In this document: positions 42,289 to 49,084 of the stretch, piece after piece
Layout: each line of letters begins with the position of its first letter
How positions within the stretch are numbered: the first letter of the stretch is position 1
Assembly: GCA_022823465.1 (NCBI GenBank)
Contig: JAJEHX010000024.1
Coordinates: 1-56,798, forward strand
From: Candidatus Latescibacterota bacterium
GTDB lineage: Bacteria > JAAXHH01
Reading direction: 5' to 3'
Length of the DNA: 56,798 bases
Notes under the pieces: model-generated
The model's database searches: none
The model's input: the letters and a program-made list of their open reading frames with translations, nothing else
Told to the model about the DNA's origin: nothing
Translations under genes and position numbers: made by a program

Positions 42289-43434
42289 ATGGCTGCCTCG
42301 ACGCGCGATAACACCGGTGAATCCTCCCCCCGAGACACAGAGACCGGAGACACCACCCCGGAAGATCCCGGCGCCCCGGCCGTGAAGGCGGCGGTCCGCG
42401 CCATGTCCGGCTATACCCTGGTCCAGCCGGACTGCCCGGTCAAGCTCAACCAGAACGAATGCCCCTTCGACGTGCCCGGGGACCTCAAGCGGGAGATCAT
42501 GGACGAGGCCCTGGCCAGCAACTGGGGCCGCTATCCAGGATTCGTGCCGCTGGAGACCAGAACGGCCATCGGTGAGCGGCACGGGCTGGATCCCGGGCAC
42601 ATCCTCATCGGAAACGGCTCCAACGAACTGATTCAGGCGATCTTCCAGGCTACTGTCGGCCAGGGAGACCGGGTGGTGCTTCCCGCGCCGACCTTCACCC
42701 TGTACGCCCTCATGGGCAGGGTTGCGGGCGCCGACGTACGGACGGTACACCTCAAGCTGGATCTGGCCTTCGATGTCGACCGGCTGGTGGAGGAAAGCGC
42801 TCACCCCGGCGTCAGGCTGGTGGTGCTCTGTTCGCCGAACAACCCGACCGGATCGATGATTCAGCCTGAAGAAGTGGCGGCGATCGCCGGGTCGACCGGG
42901 GGATTGGTCGTAGTTGACGAGGCTTACTACGAGTTTGGCGGCGTGTCGTGCGTTGAACTGCTGGACCGGCATCCCAACCTGGTGATCACGCGTACCTTTT
43001 CCAAGGCCCTGGGTGCGGCTGGCCTGCGGCTGGGCTACCTGGCCGCCGATCCCGCCCTGGCGAGCGAGATCGAGAAGGTCAAGCTGCCCTACAACGTCAA
43101 CACCATCTCCTTGCTTGCCGCGCGCAAACTGATCGGCCAGGAAGCACTGATCGAAGAACGGGCATCCTTGATCCGGGCCGAGAGACGGCGGGTCTACGAA
43201 GCCCTGCAGGACCTGCCCGGCATCCGGCCCTGGCCCTCCCACGCCAATTTCGTGCTCTTCGAAGCGGAACGCCCGGTGTCGGAGATCTTCCAGGGATTGA
43301 TCGACCGCGGCGTGCTCATCCGCGACGTCAGCCGCTATCCCATGCTGGAACGGGGCATGCGGGTCACCATCGGCCTGCCGGAAGAGAACGACGCTTTCCT
43401 CGATGCGCTGCGGGAAGTGCTGGCGGGGAATTAG
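42289..43434 (+). CDS. hisC: Histidinol-phosphate aminotransferase
   Basis: PLP-dependent class I/II aminotransferase converting imidazole-acetol phosphate to histidinol phosphate. 381 residues; the first ~30 (STRDNTGESSPRDTETGDTT) are a Thr/Asp/Glu-rich extension not found in typical HisC. Motifs: KLNQNECPF, NGSNELIQAIF, CSPNNPTG, VVDEAYYEF, and the PLP Lys in TRTFSKALGAAGLRLGY. C-terminal RDVSRYPMLERGMRVTIG is typical. It starts 3 nt after hisG. The N-terminal extension could mean the true start is a little downstream, but no better start with a ribosome site was seen. Confidence 0.92.
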   Translation: MAASTRDNTGESSPRDTETGDTTPEDPGAPAVKAAVRAMSGYTLVQPDCPVKLNQNECPFDVPGDLKREIMDEALASNWGRYPGFVPLETRTAIGERHGLDPGHILIGNGSNELIQAIFQATVGQGDRVVLPAPTFTLYALMGRVAGADVRTVHLKLDLAFDVDRLVEESAHPGVRLVVLCSPNNPTGSMIQPEEVAAIAGSTGGLVVVDEAYYEFGGVSCVELLDRHPNLVITRTFSKALGAAGLRLGYLAADPALASEIEKVKLPYNVNTISLLAARKLIGQEALIEERASLIRAERRRVYEALQDLPGIRPWPSHANFVLFEAERPVSEIFQGLIDRGVLIRDVSRYPMLERGMRVTIGLPEENDAFLDALREVLAGN

Positions 43435-43472
43435 TCCGTCTTCTTTTACACAATCCGCGTACAATCCGCGCG

Positions 43473-43691
43473 TCAGTTGACCCTGGCCTTCCGTGCTTTG
43501 CATCTGCCCCACACCAGGAAGATCGCTAGGGCCAGCGCCCCACCGTAGATCGAGAATGCCGGCGTGTCGGCGCCCTGATCTCCGAGCATGAAATTGATCA
43601 CGCCACCGGCAAGAACGCCGATCATTATGGCAAGCAGGGCCTTTACAAAGGTGGGCATTGGGGCATTCCTCTTCGGCTTCGGTTTACTCAT
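43473..43691 (-). CDS. Small membrane protein
   Basis: 72 residues with two hydrophobic segments: about 14-34 (TFVKALLAIMIGVLAGGVINFML) and 46-62 (FSIYGGALALAIFLVWG), basic ends (KPKPKRNAP, RCKARKARVN). Not recognised as a family. Its start overlaps the end of the SnoaL-like gene by 8 nt, so both are translated from one message. Confidence 0.7.
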   Translation of the reverse strand: MSKPKPKRNAPMPTFVKALLAIMIGVLAGGVINFMLGDQGADTPAFSIYGGALALAIFLVWGRCKARKARVN

Positions 43692-44070
43692 CGTTTAATT
43701 CAATCGAGTAGGAGGTCATGGTTTTGATCTTCGTGCCGGCCGTACTGGCAAACTGAACGACATCGCAGAATGCGTGGGACTGACCGGCGTTAGATCGGAT
43801 CACGCCGTTGACTGCTGCTTCCCGGCCGTGAGTGATGATGGTTTCGATGACGAGATCGCTCGTTCCAACGTTTTGCATCCCCTCCATCATTTCGCGGACG
43901 CTCTCTTTGCCTTCTATCACGGTTTCGCCCACCAGATGCCAGACGATATCGTCGCTCATGGGCGCCAGGATGGCGTCGATATCGCCGTGCGCGAAGCCGA
44001 TGACGAGGTCCCGCAACAAAGCCTTTTCAGGCGAATTGCCACAGTCGGGTTTAACGGTGATGTTTGGCAT
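43684..44070 (-). CDS. SnoaL-like (NTF2-fold) protein
   Basis: 128 residues: LLRDLVIGFAHGDIDAILAPMSDDIVWHLVGETVIEGKESVREMM, the pattern of SnoaL/NTF2-like proteins that form a hydrophobic cone used for steroid-type isomerisation, cyclisation or simply ligand binding. The active role is unknown. Start at 44070 (MPNITV) lies behind GGAAAGGA; this ribosome site plus ATG is duplicated directly upstream. Overlaps the following small membrane-protein gene. Confidence 0.75.
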   Translation of the reverse strand: MPNITVKPDCGNSPEKALLRDLVIGFAHGDIDAILAPMSDDIVWHLVGETVIEGKESVREMMEGMQNVGTSDLVIETIITHGREAAVNGVIRSNAGQSHAFCDVVQFASTAGTKIKTMTSYSIELNDE

Positions 44071-44099
44071 TGCCAGTCCTTTCCATTGCCGGTCCTTTC
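44068..44099 (-). repeat. 16-bp tandem duplication of a ribosome binding site and start codon
   Basis: Two adjacent 16-bp units (44068-44083 and 44084-44099) each reading, on the coding strand, GAAAGGACYGGCAATG. Both carry a Shine-Dalgarno plus ATG. As 16 is not a multiple of three, initiation at the upstream ATG would be out of frame with the SnoaL-like protein. Confidence 0.85.
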
Positions 44100-44126
44100 C
44101 GTTAATGTCCGGACGCACAGCCGTTC

Positions 44127-44996
44127 TCAGGTTTCAAGTAATGAATGCACAACCTGGCGTACGGCGGGCCACGTCACGGAGCCCGGAACCATGAATTCGT
44201 GGTGACCGGCGTCCCGGATGATGATGTGTTCGATATCATCCCCGGCATTCCGCGCCGCTTCCGCGTATGCTGCGCCCAGATTCGGCGGCACGACCCAGTC
44301 GTGTTCCGCGCTGATCATGACCTGTCTCACGCCAAGAGGCAGCATTTGGACGGGAGACCCAAAACGAAACCGCTCCTCCAGCTTGTCAGATGATACGCCG
44401 GTGCCTCCGAGCAGTTCCGTCACGACGCCCTGCCTGCATTCTGCGTCCGCATGGGGCGTGAAACGCTTCAGATCTCCGGGACCGCCCAGGACCACGATGC
44501 CTCGGAGCGGCAACGGGTCCGCGGTCCATAACGGGCTTGTCGTGGGCAGCCGGTGGCGAACGGCTGTCCACAGCGCCAGGTGACCGCCCGCCGAGTGGCC
44601 GATCGTGATCACCCGGTCCAGGTCGAGATTGTGGTCCGCGGCCAGTGTGCGCAGGTGATCCGTCGCCCGCCCAACGTCGAGAAACGTCCCCGGCCAGCCG
44701 CCGCCATCCTGATCCACGCACCGGTATTCGACGTTCCAGGTTGCGATACCCTCGTCTCTCAGTGCGTCGGCCAGCGCGTCCGCATTGTGCAGGTCCGCGT
44801 AGAGCGACAGCCAGCATCCCCCGTGAAGGACCACGGCCACGGGATGGGGTCCATTGCCCTTCGGCAGGCGCAATTCGCCGAACTGCGCAGGTGCCGGTCC
44901 GTAAGCGGATCGCACATCCGCAGGCTTGCTCGGAAGGGCGTTGACCACGTCCGGGGTCACGAAGGGATGATTGTCGGACGTGAATTCAGATGGCAT
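44127..44996 (-). CDS. Alpha/beta hydrolase (esterase/kynurenine-formamidase-like)
   Basis: 289 residues from ATG 44996. Oxyanion motif VVLHGGCW, nucleophile elbow TIGHSAGGHLALW (Ser), acid in SAEHDWVVPPNLG, and His in DAGHHEFMVP: a complete BD-FAE/carboxylesterase-like triad. Starts like PDVVNALPSKPADVRSAYG, typical for this group. The frame is open further upstream to 45152, but that part overlaps the DCC-family gene and repeated sequence; 44996 lacks a clear ribosome site, so the start is uncertain. Substrate unknown, possibly an ester or formamide. Confidence 0.82.
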   Translation of the reverse strand: MPSEFTSDNHPFVTPDVVNALPSKPADVRSAYGPAPAQFGELRLPKGNGPHPVAVVLHGGCWLSLYADLHNADALADALRDEGIATWNVEYRCVDQDGGGWPGTFLDVGRATDHLRTLAADHNLDLDRVITIGHSAGGHLALWTAVRHRLPTTSPLWTADPLPLRGIVVLGGPGDLKRFTPHADAECRQGVVTELLGGTGVSSDKLEERFRFGSPVQMLPLGVRQVMISAEHDWVVPPNLGAAYAEAARNAGDDIEHIIIRDAGHHEFMVPGSVTWPAVRQVVHSLLET

Positions 44997-44999
44997 GGC

Positions 45000-45105
45000 G
45001 GGTGGGATGGAGGATGCCGACCGATGCCGGACGCTCCCGGTCAGTAACAGATTCCGCTCGTCAGGGCAGTGATTGATCCGGCTCGTCAGGGCAGAAACCG
45101 ATCCC
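45000..45105. repeat. Degenerate ~25-bp tandem repeat upstream of the alpha/beta hydrolase
   Basis: Around 45050-45105 three units start with GATYCCGCTC (or GATCCGGCTC) and two share CTCGTCAGGGCAG; spacing is about 24-25 bp. The right end overlaps the 3' end of the DCC-family gene. Lies in the leader of the hydrolase gene (minus strand). Confidence 0.6.
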
Positions 45106-45580
45106 GCTCCTCCGGTGTGGGCAGCCGGCACTCGTCGCGTCTGCCGAACCACCTGTACCGGTTTCGTGCGACGATACGGTAGACAAAATCACGAATCGGT
45201 CTGGGAAAAACGAAAAGCAGTCCAGTCAGCCGCCATGCCCCGCCCAGCCGCCTCAAAGCCAGCAGAACGGCACTGGACTGTTCGTATCGTTTGTCTTTTT
45301 CCAGGAAAACGAAGGAATGGGGGTCGCCGGCTTGGGCCTGGTCCCGCGGCCCAAGCATTCGTCGCGCGGTTTCGCCCTGCAACGGCGCGTATCGAAACCG
45401 ATTCCGGCGATCGGCCTTCAGCAATAGATCGACGAACCGGTTGCAGAGGCCGCACACGCCGTCGAAGAAGAGGATGGGTCGGGCTTGGTCTGTCCTGCCG
45501 GTCGAATTTTCAGGGCCGCCGTGGTCTGACCAGTCATTTTGATCCGCGTGCTTCGCACCACTATGGACCGAGTCGTTCAC
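45086..45580 (-). CDS. DCC family thiol-disulfide oxidoreductase-like protein (DUF393)
   Basis: 164 residues from GTG 45580. The DCC signature DGVCGLCNRFVDLLLKAD (DxxCxxC) begins at about residue 40; the rest (RYAPLQGETARRML, DPHSFVFLE, SSAVLLALRRLGGAW) is typical of DUF393. The first ~35 residues (MNDSVHSGAKHADQNDW) are low-complexity and lie next to a degenerate repeat, so a later start is possible, though no other good one was found. Putative redox role, unproven. Follows the PhyH gene in the same direction. Confidence 0.8.
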   Translation of the reverse strand: MNDSVHSGAKHADQNDWSDHGGPENSTGRTDQARPILFFDGVCGLCNRFVDLLLKADRRNRFRYAPLQGETARRMLGPRDQAQAGDPHSFVFLEKDKRYEQSSAVLLALRRLGGAWRLTGLLFVFPRPIRDFVYRIVARNRYRWFGRRDECRLPTPEERDRFLP

Positions 45581-45692
45581 AGCTCCGCGTCCTTTACCGG
45601 GTCGGGCACTTCATGGCACGAGTTTTATCGGGCCGCGTTCTTCATGGCACAGGTTGATTCACCGGCCCGAGCAGTTCACCGCGCCCAGGTCC
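45576..45692. repeat. Degenerate 15-17-bp tandem repeat between DCC-protein and PhyH genes
   Basis: About seven units beginning with a form of TTCAYVG on the plus strand, starting near 45576, 45593, 45610, 45626, 45641, 45658 and 45675 (spacing 15-17 bp). The best pair is TTCATGGCACGAGTTT and TTCATGGCACAGGTTG. The right end runs into the last codons of the PhyH gene and the left end into the start of the DCC-protein gene. Confidence 0.62.
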
Positions 45693-46530
45693 TGTTCTCG
45701 AGGACCGACTGGTTTTCGTAGATCGAGCCGCCTCTTTCCGCCCCGGGAAGGGGCATGCGGACGGGCAGTTCGGCCATGCGTGGGACGTTGGTCGGTTCAC
45801 CCCGGAGCAGGTTGCCGTTGAATGCGTCCCAGTCACCCGCGCCGGTCAACGGCCAGGCGTCCGCGGCGCACATCTGAAACAGGAGCAGGCGCCGGGGCGC
45901 GCCGGAATAGTTCGGCGCCGAACCGTGCAGGGTCCGGACGTGGTGGATGGATATCCCGCCGGCGGGCACTTCGAGTGCAACGACGTTTTCGGGCGTGAAG
46001 TCCGGATCGGTCACGGCGCCGCAGAACCGGCCGTGCTGGTGGTGATCGTAGGTCGGCCCCTTGTGGGAACCGGGAATCACGAGTAATGCGCCGTTGGCCT
46101 CGTTCATTTCGTCGATGCAGACGCCGACGGCCAGGATATCGTCATTGGTATGGGGATAGAAGGCCCAATCCTGGTGCCATTCGACCGGACTTCCGTAGTC
46201 GGCGGATTTCATGTTGAGCTTGTTGCCGTTGGTCCGAATGGAGTCGCCGACCAACTGGGCCACAATGTCCAGGATGTTGTCGTGCTTGATGGTACGCATG
46301 TACACGTCGTGGTGTTCGATCGGGCTTTTGAGGCGGCGCACCTGCGGATCATCTGCCGAGTGACCGGGTTCGAGATCATAGAAATCCGTATGTTCGGTGA
46401 TGACCCGGGCTTTATCCACGAATTCATCCGTCACCCGCTGCAGATCCGCGACCTCGGCCTGCGAAAGCACTTTGTCGACGGTCAGGTACCCGTTCTCGTG
46501 GTAGAATTCAACCTGCTCCTGGGATAGCAT
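45676..46530 (-). CDS. Phytanoyl-CoA dioxygenase (PhyH) family protein
   Basis: 284 residues. N-terminal EQVEFYHENGYLTVDKVL, metal-binding HxD in VEWHQDWAFYPHTNDD, distal His in HHVRTLHGSAPNYSGAPRR with the 2-oxoglutarate-binding Arg, and NEANGALLVIPGSHKGP between them. A complete Fe(II)/2-oxoglutarate dioxygenase; substrate unknown. It lies downstream of two GH172 genes in the same direction (79-nt gap), suggesting a shared carbohydrate- or lipid-related locus. ATG 46530 has GGAGG further upstream. Confidence 0.9.
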   Translation of the reverse strand: MLSQEQVEFYHENGYLTVDKVLSQAEVADLQRVTDEFVDKARVITEHTDFYDLEPGHSADDPQVRRLKSPIEHHDVYMRTIKHDNILDIVAQLVGDSIRTNGNKLNMKSADYGSPVEWHQDWAFYPHTNDDILAVGVCIDEMNEANGALLVIPGSHKGPTYDHHQHGRFCGAVTDPDFTPENVVALEVPAGGISIHHVRTLHGSAPNYSGAPRRLLLFQMCAADAWPLTGAGDWDAFNGNLLRGEPTNVPRMAELPVRMPLPGAERGGSIYENQSVLENRTWAR

Positions 46531-46609
46531 TTGGACCTCCGTTTATGGGACTCGTCTTCGTCCGCGATTCCTTTCACCTTGAGCCATTCAGCCTGGCGTC
46601 AGATCACCC

Positions 46610-47689
46610 TCAGCCATACCGCTCTTCGTTCGGCCGCGGCAGGCGCGCCTCGACCGGCAGGATAGCCGGTCCGCCGCAGCGCGGTTCGGACAGGTAGTAG
46701 TAGGCCGTGCTGGCGTAATCGTTGCTCAGCTTGTTCGCATGGCCGTGCTCGATAGACATGCGAAAGCTTTTCCGAAACCGGATCGGATCCTCGATGTGAT
46801 ACCGATAGACGGTGTTCTTGCCTTTGAATCTCCAATCGGGATTCCCACTGTAGAGAATGATCCCGTGATAGGGCGCCTGGAACTCCGTCGTCGGACCGTA
46901 GGCGCCGTGATACCAGTCCTCGGTCCCCGTACCGTGCAGCGAAGGCGGCCACGCCTCGCCGTCGATGAACATCATGTCGTCGCCTTCACCGTACCAGTCG
47001 TTCGGGTTGCGCTGAAAGCAGTCGATGTCCAGGTGGGCGCCGCAGTAGACGCCGTCGCCTTCCACGTCGCAGATGACGTAGTTCTCGCTGTCGCTCGTAT
47101 TCAGCCAGCGGGGGTCGTCCCGATACGCATCGGGTTTGAGCCCTTCCTCGAAGGCCCACCCCTTCGTATCGGCTTCCCTGCGCCATTGCACGTGAAAATA
47201 AGCCTGATCGGCCACCGCGTCAACGGTGGGATACGTCTCGTAGTCGATATAGAAGTAGTGAAAGTAGCCTTCCGTGCCCTGGTTCTCCACCTCCAACACG
47301 GCTTTTTCCTTAAAAGGCATGGGCCACCAGGCATTGAATCCCTTGCCGTCCTGCGGGCTCATCTGCAGCGGCGCCGTGATGAAATCCTTGCGCATGCCAT
47401 GGCCCAATCCGAAGAAATCGCCGATGGGGCATTCGACGCTCGGTTCATCGCAGCCGTCCCAGTAGATGCGCAGCACGATGCGGCGGCAGTAGTCCTCGGC
47501 CGGGATCCCGAGCGTCATCCAGATATGCTTGATACACCCCGGCCCGTCGATCTGCCCGATGACGCGTTTTTCGCCGGCCTCGATCCGCCAGGCGTCGGTG
47601 TTGCCCCCCGTTTCTTCCCAGCTCGAAATCCGATGGCTATTGTAGGTGCGCAGCGCGGGCAGCGACGCCAGGCTGGTCTGACCGATCAT
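46610..47689 (-). CDS. GH172 (DUF2961) family glycoside hydrolase-like protein, copy A
   Basis: 359 residues. DUF2961 is now glycoside hydrolase family 172, whose characterised members act on alpha-D-arabinofuranosides or alpha-D-fructofuranosides. Recognisable parts: GPGCIKHIWMTLG, VECPIGDFFGLGHGM, NAWWPMPF, HLDIDCFQRNPNDWYGEGDDMMFIDGE, LHGTGTEDWYHGAYG (catalytic Glu expected here), YRYHIEDPIRFRKS. No signal peptide is visible, so it may be cytoplasmic. About 85 percent identical by eye to copy B, 38 nt upstream: a tandem duplication. Substrate not determined. Confidence 0.88.
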   Translation of the reverse strand: MIGQTSLASLPALRTYNSHRISSWEETGGNTDAWRIEAGEKRVIGQIDGPGCIKHIWMTLGIPAEDYCRRIVLRIYWDGCDEPSVECPIGDFFGLGHGMRKDFITAPLQMSPQDGKGFNAWWPMPFKEKAVLEVENQGTEGYFHYFYIDYETYPTVDAVADQAYFHVQWRREADTKGWAFEEGLKPDAYRDDPRWLNTSDSENYVICDVEGDGVYCGAHLDIDCFQRNPNDWYGEGDDMMFIDGEAWPPSLHGTGTEDWYHGAYGPTTEFQAPYHGIILYSGNPDWRFKGKNTVYRYHIEDPIRFRKSFRMSIEHGHANKLSNDYASTAYYYLSEPRCGGPAILPVEARLPRPNEERYG

Positions 47690-47727
47690 ATTCCCTCCCT
47701 TTCAGGTGCAGGGCTGTGAGTCGTCCG

Positions 47728-48810
47728 TCACCCTCCGTACCGCGGCTCATCCGGCCGGGGCAGGCGCTCCTCCACCGGCAGCAGAGCCGGACCGCTATGC
47801 CGCGGTTCGGACAGGTAGTAGTAGGCCGTGCTGGCGTAGTCGTTGCTCAGCTTGTTCGCGTGGCCGTGTTCGATTGAAATGTGGAAGCTTTTCCGGAACC
47901 GGATCGGGTCCTCGATATGATAGCGGTAGACCGTGTTCTTGCCCTTCCACCGCCATTCGTCGCTCCCGCTGTACAGAATGATGCCGTGATACGGCGCGTT
48001 GTACTCGTCCGTCGGGCAGTAGGCGCAATGGTACCAGTCCTCCGTGCCGGTCCCGTGGAGCGAAGGCGGCCAGGCTTCGCCGTCGATGAACATCATGTCG
48101 TCGCCCTCGCCGTACCAGTCGTTCGGGTTCCTCTGAAAGCAGTCGATGTCCAGGTGGGCGCCGCAGTAGATGCCGTCGCCCTCCACGTCGCAGATGACGT
48201 AGTTGTCCCGCTCGCTCAGGTTCGCCCAGCGCGGGTCGTTCCGATACGTCTCCGATTTGAGCCCCTCTTCATAAGCCCAGCCCTTCGTGTCGGCTTCCCG
48301 GCGCCACTGCACATGAAAATACGCCTGGTCCGCAACCGCTTCGGCCGTGGGATACGTCTCGTAGTCGATGTAGAAGTAGTGATTGAATCCCTCGGTGCCC
48401 TGGTTCTCCACTTCGATCACGGCCTTCTCCCTGAAAGGCATGGGCCACCAGGCATTGAATCCCTTCCCGTCCTGCGGGCTCATCTGCAGCGGGGCGGTGA
48501 TGAAGTCCTTGCGCATGCCGTGGCCCAGGCCGAAGAAGTCGCCGATGGGACACTCCACGCTTGGTTCCGTGCGGCCGTCCCAGTACATGCGCAGCACGAT
48601 GCGGCGGCAGTAGTCCTCCGCCGGGAGTCCGAGCGTCATCCAGAGGTGCTTGATGCATCCCGGTCCGTTTATTACGCCAATCACGCGTTTTTCACCCGCT
48701 TCTATCCGCCAGAAATCGGCGTTCTCGCCCGAATGATTCCAGCTGGAAATCCGGCGGCTTTCATAGGTGCGCAGCGAAGGCAGCGACGCCAGGCTGGTCT
48801 GACCGATCAT
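47728..48810 (-). CDS. GH172 (DUF2961) family glycoside hydrolase-like protein, copy B
   Basis: 360 residues, same motifs as copy A (GPGCIKHLWMTLG, IGDFFGLGHGM, LHGTGTEDWYHCAYC, YRYHIEDPIRFRKS). Differences cluster in the N-terminal 60 residues and around residues 195-275, which may tune substrate choice. Its ATG overlaps the stop of a small membrane-protein gene (ATGA), so translation is coupled. No signal peptide. The intact catalytic region in both copies argues that both are active. Confidence 0.88.
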   Translation of the reverse strand: MIGQTSLASLPSLRTYESRRISSWNHSGENADFWRIEAGEKRVIGVINGPGCIKHLWMTLGLPAEDYCRRIVLRMYWDGRTEPSVECPIGDFFGLGHGMRKDFITAPLQMSPQDGKGFNAWWPMPFREKAVIEVENQGTEGFNHYFYIDYETYPTAEAVADQAYFHVQWRREADTKGWAYEEGLKSETYRNDPRWANLSERDNYVICDVEGDGIYCGAHLDIDCFQRNPNDWYGEGDDMMFIDGEAWPPSLHGTGTEDWYHCAYCPTDEYNAPYHGIILYSGSDEWRWKGKNTVYRYHIEDPIRFRKSFHISIEHGHANKLSNDYASTAYYYLSEPRHSGPALLPVEERLPRPDEPRYGG

Positions 48811-49001
48811 GGATTCTTCCTTTCTGTGGTGTTTATTTCGAACAAACCCCCTGGGGTGTTTAAATCATAGAGTAACCACATAGAATAGATGAGCACTGCT
48901 ACACCAAAGATTACTATAAACCGTAATAACTTTGTACGGGTCTGCCTGTCGAGTTGCCACCACCAGTTTCTTCGGATCCTGTTCATCCGCATCCTGTTCA
49001 T
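48807..49001 (-). CDS. Single-pass mini membrane protein coupled to GH172
   Basis: 64 residues: a basic N-terminus (NRMRMNRIRRNWWWQLDRQTR), one TM helix (about 27-46, FIVIFGVAVLIYSMWLLYDL) and a short polar tail. Not recognised. ATG 49001 is preceded by AAAGGA; the 5' codons include a 15-bp near-duplication (ATGAACAGGATGCGG). The stop overlaps the GH172 copy B start (ATGA). A membrane anchor or export helper for the enzymes is conceivable but unproven. Confidence 0.68.
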   Translation of the reverse strand: MNRMRMNRIRRNWWWQLDRQTRTKLLRFIVIFGVAVLIYSMWLLYDLNTPGGLFEINTTERKNP

Positions 49002-49084
49002 ACAGTCATCCTTTACTTAAGCGCCTGATTCCTCTCTAATTTGGACTTTTGCTGCCAGTCCTGATGTTGGAAAGGTCAGCCTCC

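Noticed and set aside
45086-45152. Extended N-terminus of the alpha/beta hydrolase to 45152
   Set aside because: Overlaps the DCC-family gene and repeat sequence; the domain starts at about 44996.
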